From assembly GCF_036492635.1 (NCBI RefSeq), contig NZ_AP025305.1, positions 3,286,001 to 3,350,000 of the forward strand: a stretch of 64,000 nt of DNA. Reading direction: 5' to 3'. Under the pieces are notes generated by a model. The model made no database searches and was not told where the DNA came from. It saw only the letters and a list, made by a program, of their open reading frames with translations. Position numbers and translations under genes: made by a program. Below are positions 31,945-41,609 of the stretch, in pieces (within the stretch, counting starts at the first letter, position 1; each line of letters begins with the position of its first letter). This DNA comes from Aureibacter tunicatorum (GTDB lineage: Bacteria; Bacteroidota; Bacteroidia; Cytophagales; Cyclobacteriaceae).

Positions 31945-32829
31945 CTATAGATCAAACGTTCTATTTGTAGCATTGTAATAGCCTTCGATAGTTATTCCCT
32001 TGGATGGGGAAATAGTCAACACATGATAGCAATTTCCATTAAGCCCGGGCAAATCCACCATCCCGTTGAAGCTAAAGTATTGTATGCCATTTATCTCCTC
32101 ATGCAACTCCTTGTGCACATGTCCATGGAACGAAGCAATCACATCGCCTGATTCTTCCAAGACTTCTCTCACTTCCGATGCATTTATTACCGCATGTTTT
32201 CCCTCGCCAAACAACATCTGATGGCAGAATACAACCGTTGGCAAAGTATTCTTTTCAAGGTCTTTTCTCAACCATTTCAATTGTTGCTGAGGAATATAAG
32301 ATCTATCCCATTGAAAATTACCGGGAGCATAAGATTCTCCATTTTCATTGAAGCAACCATCCAATACGACAAAATGATAACCCGACTGATCGTAAGAATA
32401 GTAAGATCGACTGGAGTCAATCCCTGTATTGGCAATATTCTCTAAAAATTGAGTCTTAGTGATGCTATCCACATCGTGATTTCCAATCACGTGATAAGTG
32501 TCGCCATCAAACTGTTGATAAGACAATTCCAATTGTCTTAGGTATTTCAAAGTATTATTCTGAACGGGTACTGCGTCTTGATCTTTAAAGTCTCCCAAAT
32601 GGATCACAAAATCCACTTGAGCTTTATTCATATGCTCGGCAAAGACATTCATTTTAGACAAAGAGTCTTTGTAATATCTCTTTTCAGTGTTTGGCCTTTG
32701 CGCGTAATGCGAATCTGTCGCCAAACCAAATCGAACGGTATTTTCATTATCTGATGCCATAGACAATCTTGTCAACAGCAATCCTGAACACAAGGTTACA
32801 GTTTTCTTAAAAAATTCTCTTCTTCTCAT
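31945..32829 (-). CDS. Tat-exported metallophosphoesterase
   Basis: 294 residues from ATG 32829, chosen since it gives the Tat signal MRRREFFKKTVTLCSGLLL. Calcineurin-like fold: GLATDSHY (DxH), HLGDFKD (GD), VIGNHDVDS (GNHD), FCHQMLFG (H) and FHGHVHKEL (GHxH) supply the two-metal ligands. Activity on phosphomono- or diesters is expected; the substrate is unknown. It is located between susD and pafA on the same strand, 172 bp from pafA and 137 bp from susD, which ties it to the same uptake locus. Confidence 0.88.
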   Translation of the reverse strand: MRRREFFKKTVTLCSGLLLTRLSMASDNENTVRFGLATDSHYAQRPNTEKRYYKDSLSKMNVFAEHMNKAQVDFVIHLGDFKDQDAVPVQNNTLKYLRQLELSYQQFDGDTYHVIGNHDVDSITKTQFLENIANTGIDSSRSYYSYDQSGYHFVVLDGCFNENGESYAPGNFQWDRSYIPQQQLKWLRKDLEKNTLPTVVFCHQMLFGEGKHAVINASEVREVLEESGDVIASFHGHVHKELHEEINGIQYFSFNGMVDLPGLNGNCYHVLTISPSKGITIEGYYNATNRTFDL

Positions 32830-32966
32830 ATCTATGCCGATTTCTTTTCCAAAGCAAGAAAACGGCAACTTGACCCAATTGGCCGAAGCCGCCGTGTAGT
32901 GATTTTCTATTTTCTACCCAAATATGTTTATCCAGCCTCTTTAGCTAAGTGGCTATATTTTCATAA

Positions 32967-34523
32967 TTACCAACCTGAATTTTGAGCGATCTTGCCATTG
33001 CTATTGGCAATCTCATGCGGAGGAATAGGCCATACGTGATGCACATTAGGATCGAAATTCGTGCGCGCTTGCCAAACTTCTTTCACCTCATAAGGCGAGT
33101 TAGGATCTGTCAAATCTTGATGAACCCTTCCGTGCAATGGCTTATGGTAAGCCTCTTTAGCATCTCCCCATCTTACCAAGTCAAAATGGCGATCCGACCA
33201 TTCTCCCGCCAATTCGCATCTACGCTCATTTTTCAACTGCTCCAATGTCGCTCCAGAAATCGGCTCCAACCCTGCTCTTTGTCTAACTTGATTCAGTGGC
33301 TCGTCTCCGTTCAATCCTTGTTGAATCAAAGCTTCAGACTTAAGCAACAATACTTCGGCATATCTCATCAATGGAACATTCAAATCCGTGGAAGGGTCAT
33401 TAGGATTTAGGTGAATTCCTCCGGGATAACTGTATGGCTCCATGTATTTATTGAACTGAAAGCCGGTTCTATTATTAACAGAGAAATACTGTCTTTCCTC
33501 TCCAAAGTAAGTAAACTCATCGCCAAACTTAAGAATAGTAGCTTCTCTTCTCTTATCGCCTTCTTCAAAGGACTCATACAACTCCAATGTAGGATGAAAA
33601 TATCCCCATCCATTGTACTTGCCCCAGCCTGTATTCTCAAGCATAACTCCCGGCAAGATCGAACCTGCCTCTGTACTCGAAACCACCGACCACAAGTATT
33701 CCGAGCTCCAATTGTTTTCTATAAAAAACACGGACTTGAAATCATGATCAGGATTGCCTGTATTCACCAAAGCATGGTTTCCTGAATTAATCACTCGATC
33801 GGCAGCTTCCACGGCTTTTGCCCAATACTGATCATCATATTGCGCGTGAAAAACATACGTTTTAGCCAAGTAAGCATTAGCGGCATGCCTGTGCGCTCTT
33901 CCCCTGTCAGATTCAGATAATTGATCAAATGCAGGGAGCAATTCAGCCGCTTTTTCAAATAAATCTTCAATGTAAGCATAGTTTTCACCCACATTCGCAG
34001 GTCTGGTCAACTCGCTATTTTCCTCTGGATTTTCAATATTCAAAATCGGTATACCAGCATTTTGATCGCCATATCTATAAGCGATTTGAAAATACATCAA
34101 TCCGCTCATAAAATATGCTTCACCCAATATTCTATTTTTCAATGCTTCATCCATCTCTATGGTTGGCACATTGAGAATAATTTCATTGGCTCTTCGAATT
34201 ACCTGATAATGCATATTCCAAATTCCTTTGGTGTAAGGCTCGTCTCCCGTGCATGTAAAATCTTTCATCAAGATAGACTGAGCCTTATCTCTACCCACAA
34301 TCATGTCATCAGACGCGCAAACATACCAGAAGAAACCTCTTCCATACATGTGATTATGCGTTTGATATTCATAAAGACTATTCGAAGCGGCTATCGCATC
34401 TTGGGCTGTCATCCAGAAATTGGAAGATTCCGTCTTGCCTTTCGGCTTGATCTCGTAAAACTCGTCATCGCAAGAAAAAAGCGCGAATGACAAGAGCATG
34501 GTGATCAACAGTGACTTTCTCAT
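32967..34523 (-). CDS. SusD/RagB-family outer-membrane lipoprotein
   Basis: 518 residues from ATG 34523, chosen for the lipoprotein signal MRKSLLITMLLSFALFSCDD (Cys18). SusD features: FWMTAQDAIAASNSLYEY after the lipobox, TPR-type helices in the first half (ILGEAYFMSGLMYFQIAYRYGD, AHRHAANAYLAKTYVFHA), and the C-terminal PLMRYAEVLLLKSEALIQQG with ERRCELAGEWSDRHFDLVRWG. SusD caps the SusC channel and binds the substrate at the cell surface. Adjacent to susC (141 bp). The phosphatases nearby suggest a phosphorylated ligand. Confidence 0.93.
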   Translation of the reverse strand: MRKSLLITMLLSFALFSCDDEFYEIKPKGKTESSNFWMTAQDAIAASNSLYEYQTHNHMYGRGFFWYVCASDDMIVGRDKAQSILMKDFTCTGDEPYTKGIWNMHYQVIRRANEIILNVPTIEMDEALKNRILGEAYFMSGLMYFQIAYRYGDQNAGIPILNIENPEENSELTRPANVGENYAYIEDLFEKAAELLPAFDQLSESDRGRAHRHAANAYLAKTYVFHAQYDDQYWAKAVEAADRVINSGNHALVNTGNPDHDFKSVFFIENNWSSEYLWSVVSSTEAGSILPGVMLENTGWGKYNGWGYFHPTLELYESFEEGDKRREATILKFGDEFTYFGEERQYFSVNNRTGFQFNKYMEPYSYPGGIHLNPNDPSTDLNVPLMRYAEVLLLKSEALIQQGLNGDEPLNQVRQRAGLEPISGATLEQLKNERRCELAGEWSDRHFDLVRWGDAKEAYHKPLHGRVHQDLTDPNSPYEVKEVWQARTNFDPNVHHVWPIPPHEIANSNGKIAQNSGW

Positions 34524-34664
34524 TTTTTTATCAATACAATATTTTACAATCTTTTTAAACAAGCCTCGCTTTATAGAGACTTAACTTTATTCAAGGAGCG
34601 ACTTTATTCATTCATGACAGGACGCTCCTTATGATTTTAGTAAATATCTTTTTCCAAGAACTCC

Positions 34665-37600
34665 TTAGAAACTTAAATTCAATCCAAATGTATACACTCT
34701 TGACACTGGATACTTTCCTTGATCCATACCATTACCGCCGATCTCAGGATCGATGCCCGAATATTTTGTGAACGTCAAAAGATTATTGCCCGTGAAATAC
34801 ACTCTAAGCTTGCTCAAGCCAACTTTCCCAACAATTCTCTCCGGCAATGTGTATCCAAATGTCAAGTTTTTCAATCTTAGGTAAGACCCGTCTTCCAGAT
34901 ACCAGTCCGAATTCGTTCCAAAATTATTGTTGGGATCTTTGGTTTGCAATCTAGGAATATCGCTGTCGGGATTTTCCGGCGACCAAGCATTCAATGCTTC
35001 ATCGCTCAAATTATACCCTTGCAAAGCTGCGTTTTGCGTAGAATATTTGAATCCGTTGAAAAGTTTCACTCCTTCGACTCCTTGGAAAAACATGCCCAAA
35101 TCAAAGCCCTTATAAGTCAAAGTAATATTCGCCCCGTATGTCAGCTTTGGAAAAGCGCTTCCCAAATACACTCTATCTTCATCGCTGATCTTGCCATCCC
35201 CATTCGCGTCAATAAATTTCAAATCACCCGCTTTTGCATTAGGCTGAATTCGAGTACCATCCGCATTCACATATGACTCAGCTTCTGCGTCTGTCTTGAA
35301 TATTCCATCCGACTCTATTAAATGATAAGAGTATATCGGCTCTCCTTCTGTTGTTCTGAATGGTCTTAACTGGCCTCTTACAGCATCGTTATGAATAACA
35401 TCATTTTCAAGTTGAGTTACTTCGTTTTGAATCATCGCCACATTACCAGAAATATTATATCCAATAGCATGATCCGAATTTCTATAGCCCAATGTCAACT
35501 CCAAGCCTTGATTTCTCACACTTCCCAAATTCTCATTTACAGGGCTTGAATAACCTTCATGGCCTTGCAAGTCAACCTGCATGATCATTCTCTTAGTATC
35601 TTTGATAAAATAGTCTCCTACGAAATACAACCTATTGTCAAACATCTCCAAGTCAACTCCAAAGTTGGTTTGCTCTGAAATTTCCCATTGAATATCCGGA
35701 TTAGACGGACGTGCTATAGCGACTCCATCATTCCAAGTCGGCGTGCCTCCGATCAAAGCTCTGCCTGTGGGCTCGTAAATGTTGTAAATGGTATTTTCAT
35801 CCAAAGAATAAACATTTCCTATTCTACCCCAGCTACCTCTTAGTTTCAAACTGGAAATCATACCAACAGACTGCATAAACTCTTCTTCGCTAACTTTCCA
35901 CGCTCCAGATATTGCCGGGAACAACTCTCCTCGATTCTTAGGGTCCAACTTTGAACTGGCGTCATATCTGAAATTCAAAGTCATCAAATATTTTCCTTTA
36001 TAATCATAAGAAAGCCTGCCCAGCCAAGAGCTCATCGACGAAGCTCTCGTCTCATCAAGCGGCTTTTGATAACTCGTAGCATTTGACATATAACGTTGAG
36101 ACTCTTCTTCAGAAGCAAAGCCTCTTCCTTCATTTCTCAACCAATAGCTTTGCTGTTTTTGAACTGTGTAACCCAACAATGTATTGAAATGATGACCGTT
36201 AAAGCTCTTGTCGTAAGCCATGGTATTTTCCCATAGCCATTTGTCCCAATTCGATTTTTCCATAATCAAATAGTTCTCATTAAGCGGCTTGCCCGGCTCG
36301 GTGACCTTGGGTCTGAATTCCGTAAAATCCTTTCTATTGTAATTCAATGAAACGGATGTTCTAAACTTCAAGCCTTCCAAAGGTTTTGCTTCCAAATAAA
36401 CATTTCCAAGCAAATTCACTTCCGGTTGTTTGATATCAAGTCTTTCCAACAAGGCAACTGGGTTTCTCACATCTCCATATGCTCCTGTGTAAGGCGATCC
36501 TTCAGGCGCCACACCGGCATAGTTGCCATTTTCATCATACACAGGCGCGCTTGCCGGGAAATAAATCGCGCTAATGATAGCTCCCTCATATCCATTGTCC
36601 GTATCCGCTCCATTTCCATCTGTGTATATTGCCGACACATTTTCTCCGAACTTGAAAACATCGTTGATTTCATGATCCAAATTCATTCTGAAGCTATAGC
36701 GTTCAGAATTGGTATTGATCAAGGTTCCCTCTCTTTTGTTAATCCCAAACGATGTGAAAAACTTGTTTTTCGCTCCACCGCCACTCATATTTACATCAAA
36801 ATTGTATACTTTTCCATTGCGGAAAATTTCATCAACCCAATCAGTTCTGGTTACTTGACCATAAGGATAATTGGCTGCGTCATAGGCAGGATTTCTAGGC
36901 GACCCTGAATTATCAGCCGCGGTATTGTAAGCTTCAGCTTGTTGCGCAGCATTCAATGCCTTAGGCTTCTTCCATGCTTGTTGCACGCCAGTATAAAAAT
37001 TCGCGTTGAAGCTGGTCTTTCCTTCGAATCCTTTCTTGGTTGTCACCATAATCACCCCCGAGCCGGCTTGAGATCCGTAAATAGCCGCAGAGGCCGCGTC
37101 TTTCAAGACCGATATGCTTTCAATATCATTCGCATTAATAGGAGGGCCATCATAAGGCACTCCATCAACTACCCAAAGAGGTTGTTCGCTATTCAATGTT
37201 CCGATACCGCGAATTCTCACCGAGGGATTAGCCATGGGATCTCCTCCCTCACTGACAATGGTAACACCCGCTACATTTCCTTGCATTGCCTCCAGCACAT
37301 TGCTTGTAGGCCTTTTTTGAATTTCTTCGATATTATCCATCACAGAAACAGCCCCGGTCAAATCGCTTTTCTGCACACTTCCGTAACCGATCACAACTAC
37401 TTCTGATAATTGTTGAACATCCGCCTGCAATACGATGTCAAAAGTGCTTCTATTTCCAATAGCGATCTCTTGTGTTTGAAAACCTACGCCTGAAACCACT
37501 AATATCGCGTCACCTTCATCTACTTTCAAAGTAAAGTTTCCTTCAAAATCAGTCATCGTCCCGCGAGAAGTTCCTTTCACCACGATGTTAATCCCCGGAA

Positions 37601-38072
37601 TCGACTCTCCTGTACTATCCTTGACTTTACCTGAAAGCACTTGCTTTTCTTGAGTTTGAGCAGATCTAATATCCTCTACACCCTTTTGCTCTCGAGAAAA
37701 ACGATCAGCTTTGGTGGAAGATGCTTTCGTCTTACGACTTTTGACCATCACGCTTTTGCCCGTTTTCATAAACTCCAAATTCGCTTGATCGGAAAGCTGG
37801 TCCAACACTTCATCCAAATCGGCATTGTCAACCCTGACGCTTACCTGTTGGGTAATATCAAAATCGCCATCAACAAAACCGAACTTTACTCCCGCTCGTT
37901 GCTCCAATATGCCAAAAACCTCCATCAAGCTCTTGCTTTCCACATGAAGCGTTAAGTTTTCCGAACTTGAGAGCTCTTGCTTTTCGCCACCGACACCATT
38001 GGCCGCCGCTGGATAGCAGGCATACGAAGCCGTTACGCCAAATAAAATGGCGGCCATTGTTTTAATTTTCAT
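34665..38072 (-). CDS. SusC/RagA-family TonB-dependent receptor with STN domain
   Basis: 1135 residues. After a signal peptide come an STN (secretin/TonB short N-terminal) domain at ~45-110 (SLMEVFGILEQRAGVKFGFV), a carboxypeptidase-regulatory beta domain at ~145-220 (VLSGKVKDSTGESIPGINIV), the plug with LSEVVVIGYGSVQKSDLTGAV and SISVLKDAASAAIYGSQAG, and a 22-strand barrel ending VYTFGLNLSF. The STN domain marks it as a transducing receptor that signals to the FecR anti-sigma factor, which is encoded just upstream on the same strand. It transports the SusD-bound substrate into the periplasm using TonB energy. Confidence 0.95.
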   Translation of the reverse strand: MKIKTMAAILFGVTASYACYPAAANGVGGEKQELSSSENLTLHVESKSLMEVFGILEQRAGVKFGFVDGDFDITQQVSVRVDNADLDEVLDQLSDQANLEFMKTGKSVMVKSRKTKASSTKADRFSREQKGVEDIRSAQTQEKQVLSGKVKDSTGESIPGINIVVKGTSRGTMTDFEGNFTLKVDEGDAILVVSGVGFQTQEIAIGNRSTFDIVLQADVQQLSEVVVIGYGSVQKSDLTGAVSVMDNIEEIQKRPTSNVLEAMQGNVAGVTIVSEGGDPMANPSVRIRGIGTLNSEQPLWVVDGVPYDGPPINANDIESISVLKDAASAAIYGSQAGSGVIMVTTKKGFEGKTSFNANFYTGVQQAWKKPKALNAAQQAEAYNTAADNSGSPRNPAYDAANYPYGQVTRTDWVDEIFRNGKVYNFDVNMSGGGAKNKFFTSFGINKREGTLINTNSERYSFRMNLDHEINDVFKFGENVSAIYTDGNGADTDNGYEGAIISAIYFPASAPVYDENGNYAGVAPEGSPYTGAYGDVRNPVALLERLDIKQPEVNLLGNVYLEAKPLEGLKFRTSVSLNYNRKDFTEFRPKVTEPGKPLNENYLIMEKSNWDKWLWENTMAYDKSFNGHHFNTLLGYTVQKQQSYWLRNEGRGFASEEESQRYMSNATSYQKPLDETRASSMSSWLGRLSYDYKGKYLMTLNFRYDASSKLDPKNRGELFPAISGAWKVSEEEFMQSVGMISSLKLRGSWGRIGNVYSLDENTIYNIYEPTGRALIGGTPTWNDGVAIARPSNPDIQWEISEQTNFGVDLEMFDNRLYFVGDYFIKDTKRMIMQVDLQGHEGYSSPVNENLGSVRNQGLELTLGYRNSDHAIGYNISGNVAMIQNEVTQLENDVIHNDAVRGQLRPFRTTEGEPIYSYHLIESDGIFKTDAEAESYVNADGTRIQPNAKAGDLKFIDANGDGKISDEDRVYLGSAFPKLTYGANITLTYKGFDLGMFFQGVEGVKLFNGFKYSTQNAALQGYNLSDEALNAWSPENPDSDIPRLQTKDPNNNFGTNSDWYLEDGSYLRLKNLTFGYTLPERIVGKVGLSKLRVYFTGNNLLTFTKYSGIDPEIGGNGMDQGKYPVSRVYTFGLNLSF

Positions 38073-38159
38073 AATAATTTATAAAATTTATGGTTGTATA
38101 GAATATTTCGAAAGCCTCAAAGCCATGCTCCAACATGCTTTAAAGAGGCTTTTGATTTC

Positions 38160-39194
38160 TTATTTTTCGAGCGTGCCTTTTTGGATGCGCACATATCCGT
38201 CCTCGATTTCATATTCGAAATCCAACACAAAGGCCAAGCCTTCCATCACCTGATCGACAGACTCGTTTTTAAAACTTGCGTTGATGGTCATCGATCTGTC
38301 AAATTGCCTCGCGCCAATAACCTCGACTCCATACCATCTCTCCAACTCAGCAAAAACCTCATGAACCGATTTATGACTAAAAAGCAAAACATTGTCTTTC
38401 CATTGGCATACCTCCTTGGCTTTGAAATTCCTCACTTCAAATGAAGATTTATCAATATCCAGAACATACTCTTCCTCAGGCTTCAGTATCACTGGTTTTT
38501 CTTTACCATACTCAAGGTTAAGCCTTCCGCTTACCAATGAAGCCTTGAAGGTTTTTTCATCTCCAAAAGCTCTGATATTGAAACTCGTCCCAAGAACTCT
38601 CCCCACCACATGCGCTGTATGCACTAAAAAAGGCCTTGTCGAATCGCTCTCCACATCAAAAAATGCTTCTCCCTCCAAATAGACTTCTCGATGGCCTTTA
38701 TTGAATGCCAATGGATATTTCAACTTGCTCCCAGAATTCAAAACCACCTTGCTGCCATCCTCAAGAATCACTTCTCGCTTTTCGCCAAGCTCTACAGCAA
38801 TCGTATTCCATAACTTTTCTTCTTGAGAATATTGCAAATAACCTCCAATAGAAGCCATCAAAAGCAAGGCAAATGACGCTGCCACGGCAATCCATCGTCG
38901 ATTCATTCTTATTGGCCTTGAATTCGTTTCCTGTTCGACAATTTTGCTCAATTCCGTCGACTCGGCCACTTTTTCCATTTCATACATTTTCTCAGCCAAC
39001 TTCGATCTTCCTGTCGCCAAGTTGAACTTCGGAACATTCAACATATCCGATTGGTTCTCCATTTCCATTATAATACTCAGAGTTTCTCTCAGCTCTTCTT
39101 CCTCAAGCAACCTTTCCTCCACTTTTTGGCGCTCTTCAGAAGTCAAGCTCCCTCTGGCAAATTCCATCAAAAGCAAATAATCCTTGTCTTCCAT
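38160..39194 (-). CDS. FecR-type anti-sigma factor
   Basis: 344 residues. Cytoplasmic N-terminal ~95 residues with YLLLMEFARGSLTSEERQKVEERL, a single membrane helix WIAVAASFALLLMASIGGYL, a FecR domain (VELGEKREVILEDGSKVVLN, and HREVYLEGEAFFDVESDSTRPFLVHT) and the C-terminal DUF4974/STN-interacting part VHEVFAELERWYGVEV. It holds the ECF sigma factor until the loaded SusC receptor signals through its STN domain. It lies 87 bp before susC on the same strand and is divergent from the sigma gene. Confidence 0.93.
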   Translation of the reverse strand: MEDKDYLLLMEFARGSLTSEERQKVEERLLEEEELRETLSIIMEMENQSDMLNVPKFNLATGRSKLAEKMYEMEKVAESTELSKIVEQETNSRPIRMNRRWIAVAASFALLLMASIGGYLQYSQEEKLWNTIAVELGEKREVILEDGSKVVLNSGSKLKYPLAFNKGHREVYLEGEAFFDVESDSTRPFLVHTAHVVGRVLGTSFNIRAFGDEKTFKASLVSGRLNLEYGKEKPVILKPEEEYVLDIDKSSFEVRNFKAKEVCQWKDNVLLFSHKSVHEVFAELERWYGVEVIGARQFDRSMTINASFKNESVDQVMEGLAFVLDFEYEIEDGYVRIQKGTLEK

Positions 39195-39450
39195 CTTTCA
39201 TTAAGTATTCATATCTATGACAGAAAAACCTCAAGCCTACCTCAATGACTTTTCATTAAGCATTTGTTATCCGTTCATTTCCCAAAAGTGACTTAAACAG
39301 GGTGTTTCAGCTGAATCCAACAGCTTTTCAATCAAATTGAAACACATAACAGTCAATAAAGTATCACTCAAAGTTCTGAAAGTCCGCAAAGCCAATCACA
39401 CCATCAAATTTTCATATTTAAAAAATCATAAACTTAAGAATGGAATAATT

Positions 39451-39478
39451 TTGAAATAACCCTCCATGAATACATTTG
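39451..39478 (+). promoter_or_regulatory. Candidate promoter of the ECF sigma gene
   Basis: TTG at 39451 and TACATTTG at 39471 fit the TTG-N17..20-TAnnTTTG Bacteroidota pattern and stand 28 bp before the sigma start codon. The rest of the 312-bp divergent region shows no other clear signal. Confidence 0.45.
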
Positions 39479-39506
39479 ACTACCGCTAGAACTAAACACT
39501 ATAAAG

Positions 39507-40061
39507 ATGACTGAAATTGATGATCAAAGGCTTTTCGAAATGCTTAAAAATGATGAAAATGCATATACGGCTTTCGATACGCTTTTCACAAGACATTATG
39601 AAAAGCTTTGCCAATTCGCATGGAGATATTGCAACAACAAATATCTTTCAGAAGATTGTGTCACGGATGTATGGTTAAAAATTTGGGAAAAAAGAGAGCT
39701 CATCGAAACGCCTGAAAATGTAAGGGCTTATTTGTATAAAATGGTAAGAAATAAATCCATTGACATGATGCAAAGCCATTCTAAAAGATCAGGAATATTA
39801 GGCATGCTGGATGAAGCCATGACCATTGCTGACAATACGAACACTGACGACGCTATTCTTCAAGGAGAGCTAAATGCTAAAATAAACAAAGCCTTGAAAA
39901 ACCTCCCTGAAAAAGCTTCGACAGCATTTACTCTGCACAGATTCGAGCAAATGAGTTATATCCAAATCAGTGAAATATTGGGAGTATCCGTAAGCAGTGT
40001 GGAAAAATACCTTATAGCCTGCCTGAAAGAACTTAGAAGCGTGCTCAAAGCTCAAGATTAA
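39507..40061 (+). CDS. ECF RNA polymerase sigma factor (SusC/FecR-linked)
   Basis: 184 residues. Sigma region 2 (FDTLFTRHYEKLCQFAWRYC, then SEDCVTDVWLKIWEKR and VRAYLYKMVRNKSIDMM) and region 4 (KALKNLPEKASTAFTLHRFE with YIQISEILGVSVSSVEKYL) are both complete, so it is an ECF factor of the Bacteroidota FecI type. It should activate the susCD locus after FecR releases it. It is unusual in being transcribed divergently from fecR rather than leading it in an operon. Confidence 0.93.
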   Translation: MTEIDDQRLFEMLKNDENAYTAFDTLFTRHYEKLCQFAWRYCNNKYLSEDCVTDVWLKIWEKRELIETPENVRAYLYKMVRNKSIDMMQSHSKRSGILGMLDEAMTIADNTNTDDAILQGELNAKINKALKNLPEKASTAFTLHRFEQMSYIQISEILGVSVSSVEKYLIACLKELRSVLKAQD

Positions 40062-40139
40062 TTATTTCATACTTTCCATCACAGCGAATCCACTTGTCTT
40101 TCAACTCCTCCACTCCTCGCTTCTCTACATATCCAACCT

Positions 40140-41468
40140 TTGCATCAATGCGTTAGTTATGGCTATGTGAGTTTGTATTCTGCGATTTCCAAAACGAAGC
40201 CATTTATCCAGAAAGCTTCTTCTCGAAAAGGCCTCGATCAAATGCCTTTGCAAGCCAAAATCGGTTTCGAATTTGAAGTCGGAAATTGGGAAACGCTCAA
40301 AGAAGAAAACAACACGGAAGGAAAACCTCATAAGGTTTCACTGAAAAAAAACGAACAGCTTCTGAAAAACGAATTCTTCGAGCTTAAAGCGGATGAAACC
40401 AAAGATGACAGATCCGACTTGGAAATCGCAACCAAAGCCTTTGAGGAAAATGAAGATGGCTTTAGAGAATTAAAACATACAGCAAAACTGCTCAACGAAT
40501 TCTTCTCTTCATTGGAACCCTTTGACGAAGCTCATCTGCCTGTGGAAAAATTCTCAGGAGTAGGAACGATCACAGGACAGTCCACGCAAATAGTTGTAAG
40601 CGGACCTCCGCATATCAAGCCTCAAGTTACTATGGGCATGACTTTCGGAAGTGTCATATCTCTTTTTGAAGATTTGGGCACTCAGCAAGAGGGCGAGGAA
40701 AAACAGCTCAAAATAAGACGAGAAAGAGGACGCAGACAGCTTGCCCATCAAAGCGAACATAGTGTGAGAAGCGGCCAAAGATTTGACATTGCGATGCAAT
40801 ATGCTGAAGAAATGATTGAGCAAGCAAGCCTCGAATTCGACACCTGTGAAATCAATTTTTTCAAAAGCAGAGAAAGCTTGTATGCTGTTACGATGATACT
40901 GCTCAATTATCTGCTCAAAGGCAAATACGGACTATTGACCTACCCAAAAGCCATAGCCTCGTTGATTTCAAGAACAGACTTCGCGACAGTCATTAACATG
41001 CTTCATCCCGACGACCTTGAAGAACTGCGAGATGACCATGGCAAACTATGGTTGCGATACTGGAGTCAATTGGAAAAAATGCTGAATATGAAATTATCGG
41101 AGCCAGTGTTCGAAGGAGGGATATATTTGAAAATGGACAACGTAGCTGACAAACACATGCTCAATTGCCTTACACGGGAGAAATGGCTTATGGGCATGCT
41201 AAACGGTACTGACTATCTCACCACAAAACATTTTCCAAATCCACAAGTGGCCGAAGAGCTAGAATCACTGGGAGAATGGGGTAGTAAAACTGATGCCCAT
41301 CCGGAGTTTCACTCTGGCGTTCCAATATTTGAATTGAGAAGCGCTCAAGTGCTCCAAGACCATTATTCCATCCCGCCATTCATGCAAGAAGCCTTTTCCT
41401 ATATTTATTCCCTCAACAAAGACATGGGGTTCAAATTCGGAGAAATCGTACCTGGCCTACCTCATTAG
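40140..41468 (+). CDS. Amidoligase-like effector-type protein
   Basis: 442 residues, no signal peptide. The N-terminal part has MPLQAKIGFEFEVGNWETL near residues 36-55 and SDLEIATKAFEENEDG near 97; the FGfEfEv...DLEivTkpf order is that of the putative amidoligase family (glutamine-synthetase/gamma-glutamylcysteine-ligase-like fold). The leader PFIQKASSRKGLDQMPLQAK is a Gln/Lys-rich start seen in Bacteroidota secreted effector candidates, and the kinase-like gene here has a comparable VTKEAPLQAMLGKE start. The ORF's ATG is not strongly supported, and a later Met (residue 36) is possible. Fold assignment is a tentative motif-level inference. Confidence 0.5.
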   Translation: MHQCVSYGYVSLYSAISKTKPFIQKASSRKGLDQMPLQAKIGFEFEVGNWETLKEENNTEGKPHKVSLKKNEQLLKNEFFELKADETKDDRSDLEIATKAFEENEDGFRELKHTAKLLNEFFSSLEPFDEAHLPVEKFSGVGTITGQSTQIVVSGPPHIKPQVTMGMTFGSVISLFEDLGTQQEGEEKQLKIRRERGRRQLAHQSEHSVRSGQRFDIAMQYAEEMIEQASLEFDTCEINFFKSRESLYAVTMILLNYLLKGKYGLLTYPKAIASLISRTDFATVINMLHPDDLEELRDDHGKLWLRYWSQLEKMLNMKLSEPVFEGGIYLKMDNVADKHMLNCLTREKWLMGMLNGTDYLTTKHFPNPQVAEELESLGEWGSKTDAHPEFHSGVPIFELRSAQVLQDHYSIPPFMQEAFSYIYSLNKDMGFKFGEIVPGLPH

Positions 41469-41609
41469 TTAGATCTTATCTTGGGATAATACGCTTCAAG
41501 TTTCCTTCACAAAAATATTTGCCATAAATACTTTTTCATGAAATGATGCTACTTATTAAGCTCCTTTTTTCATAATTTCATCATTGCAAATTCAAGATAA
41601 CTAATAAAC

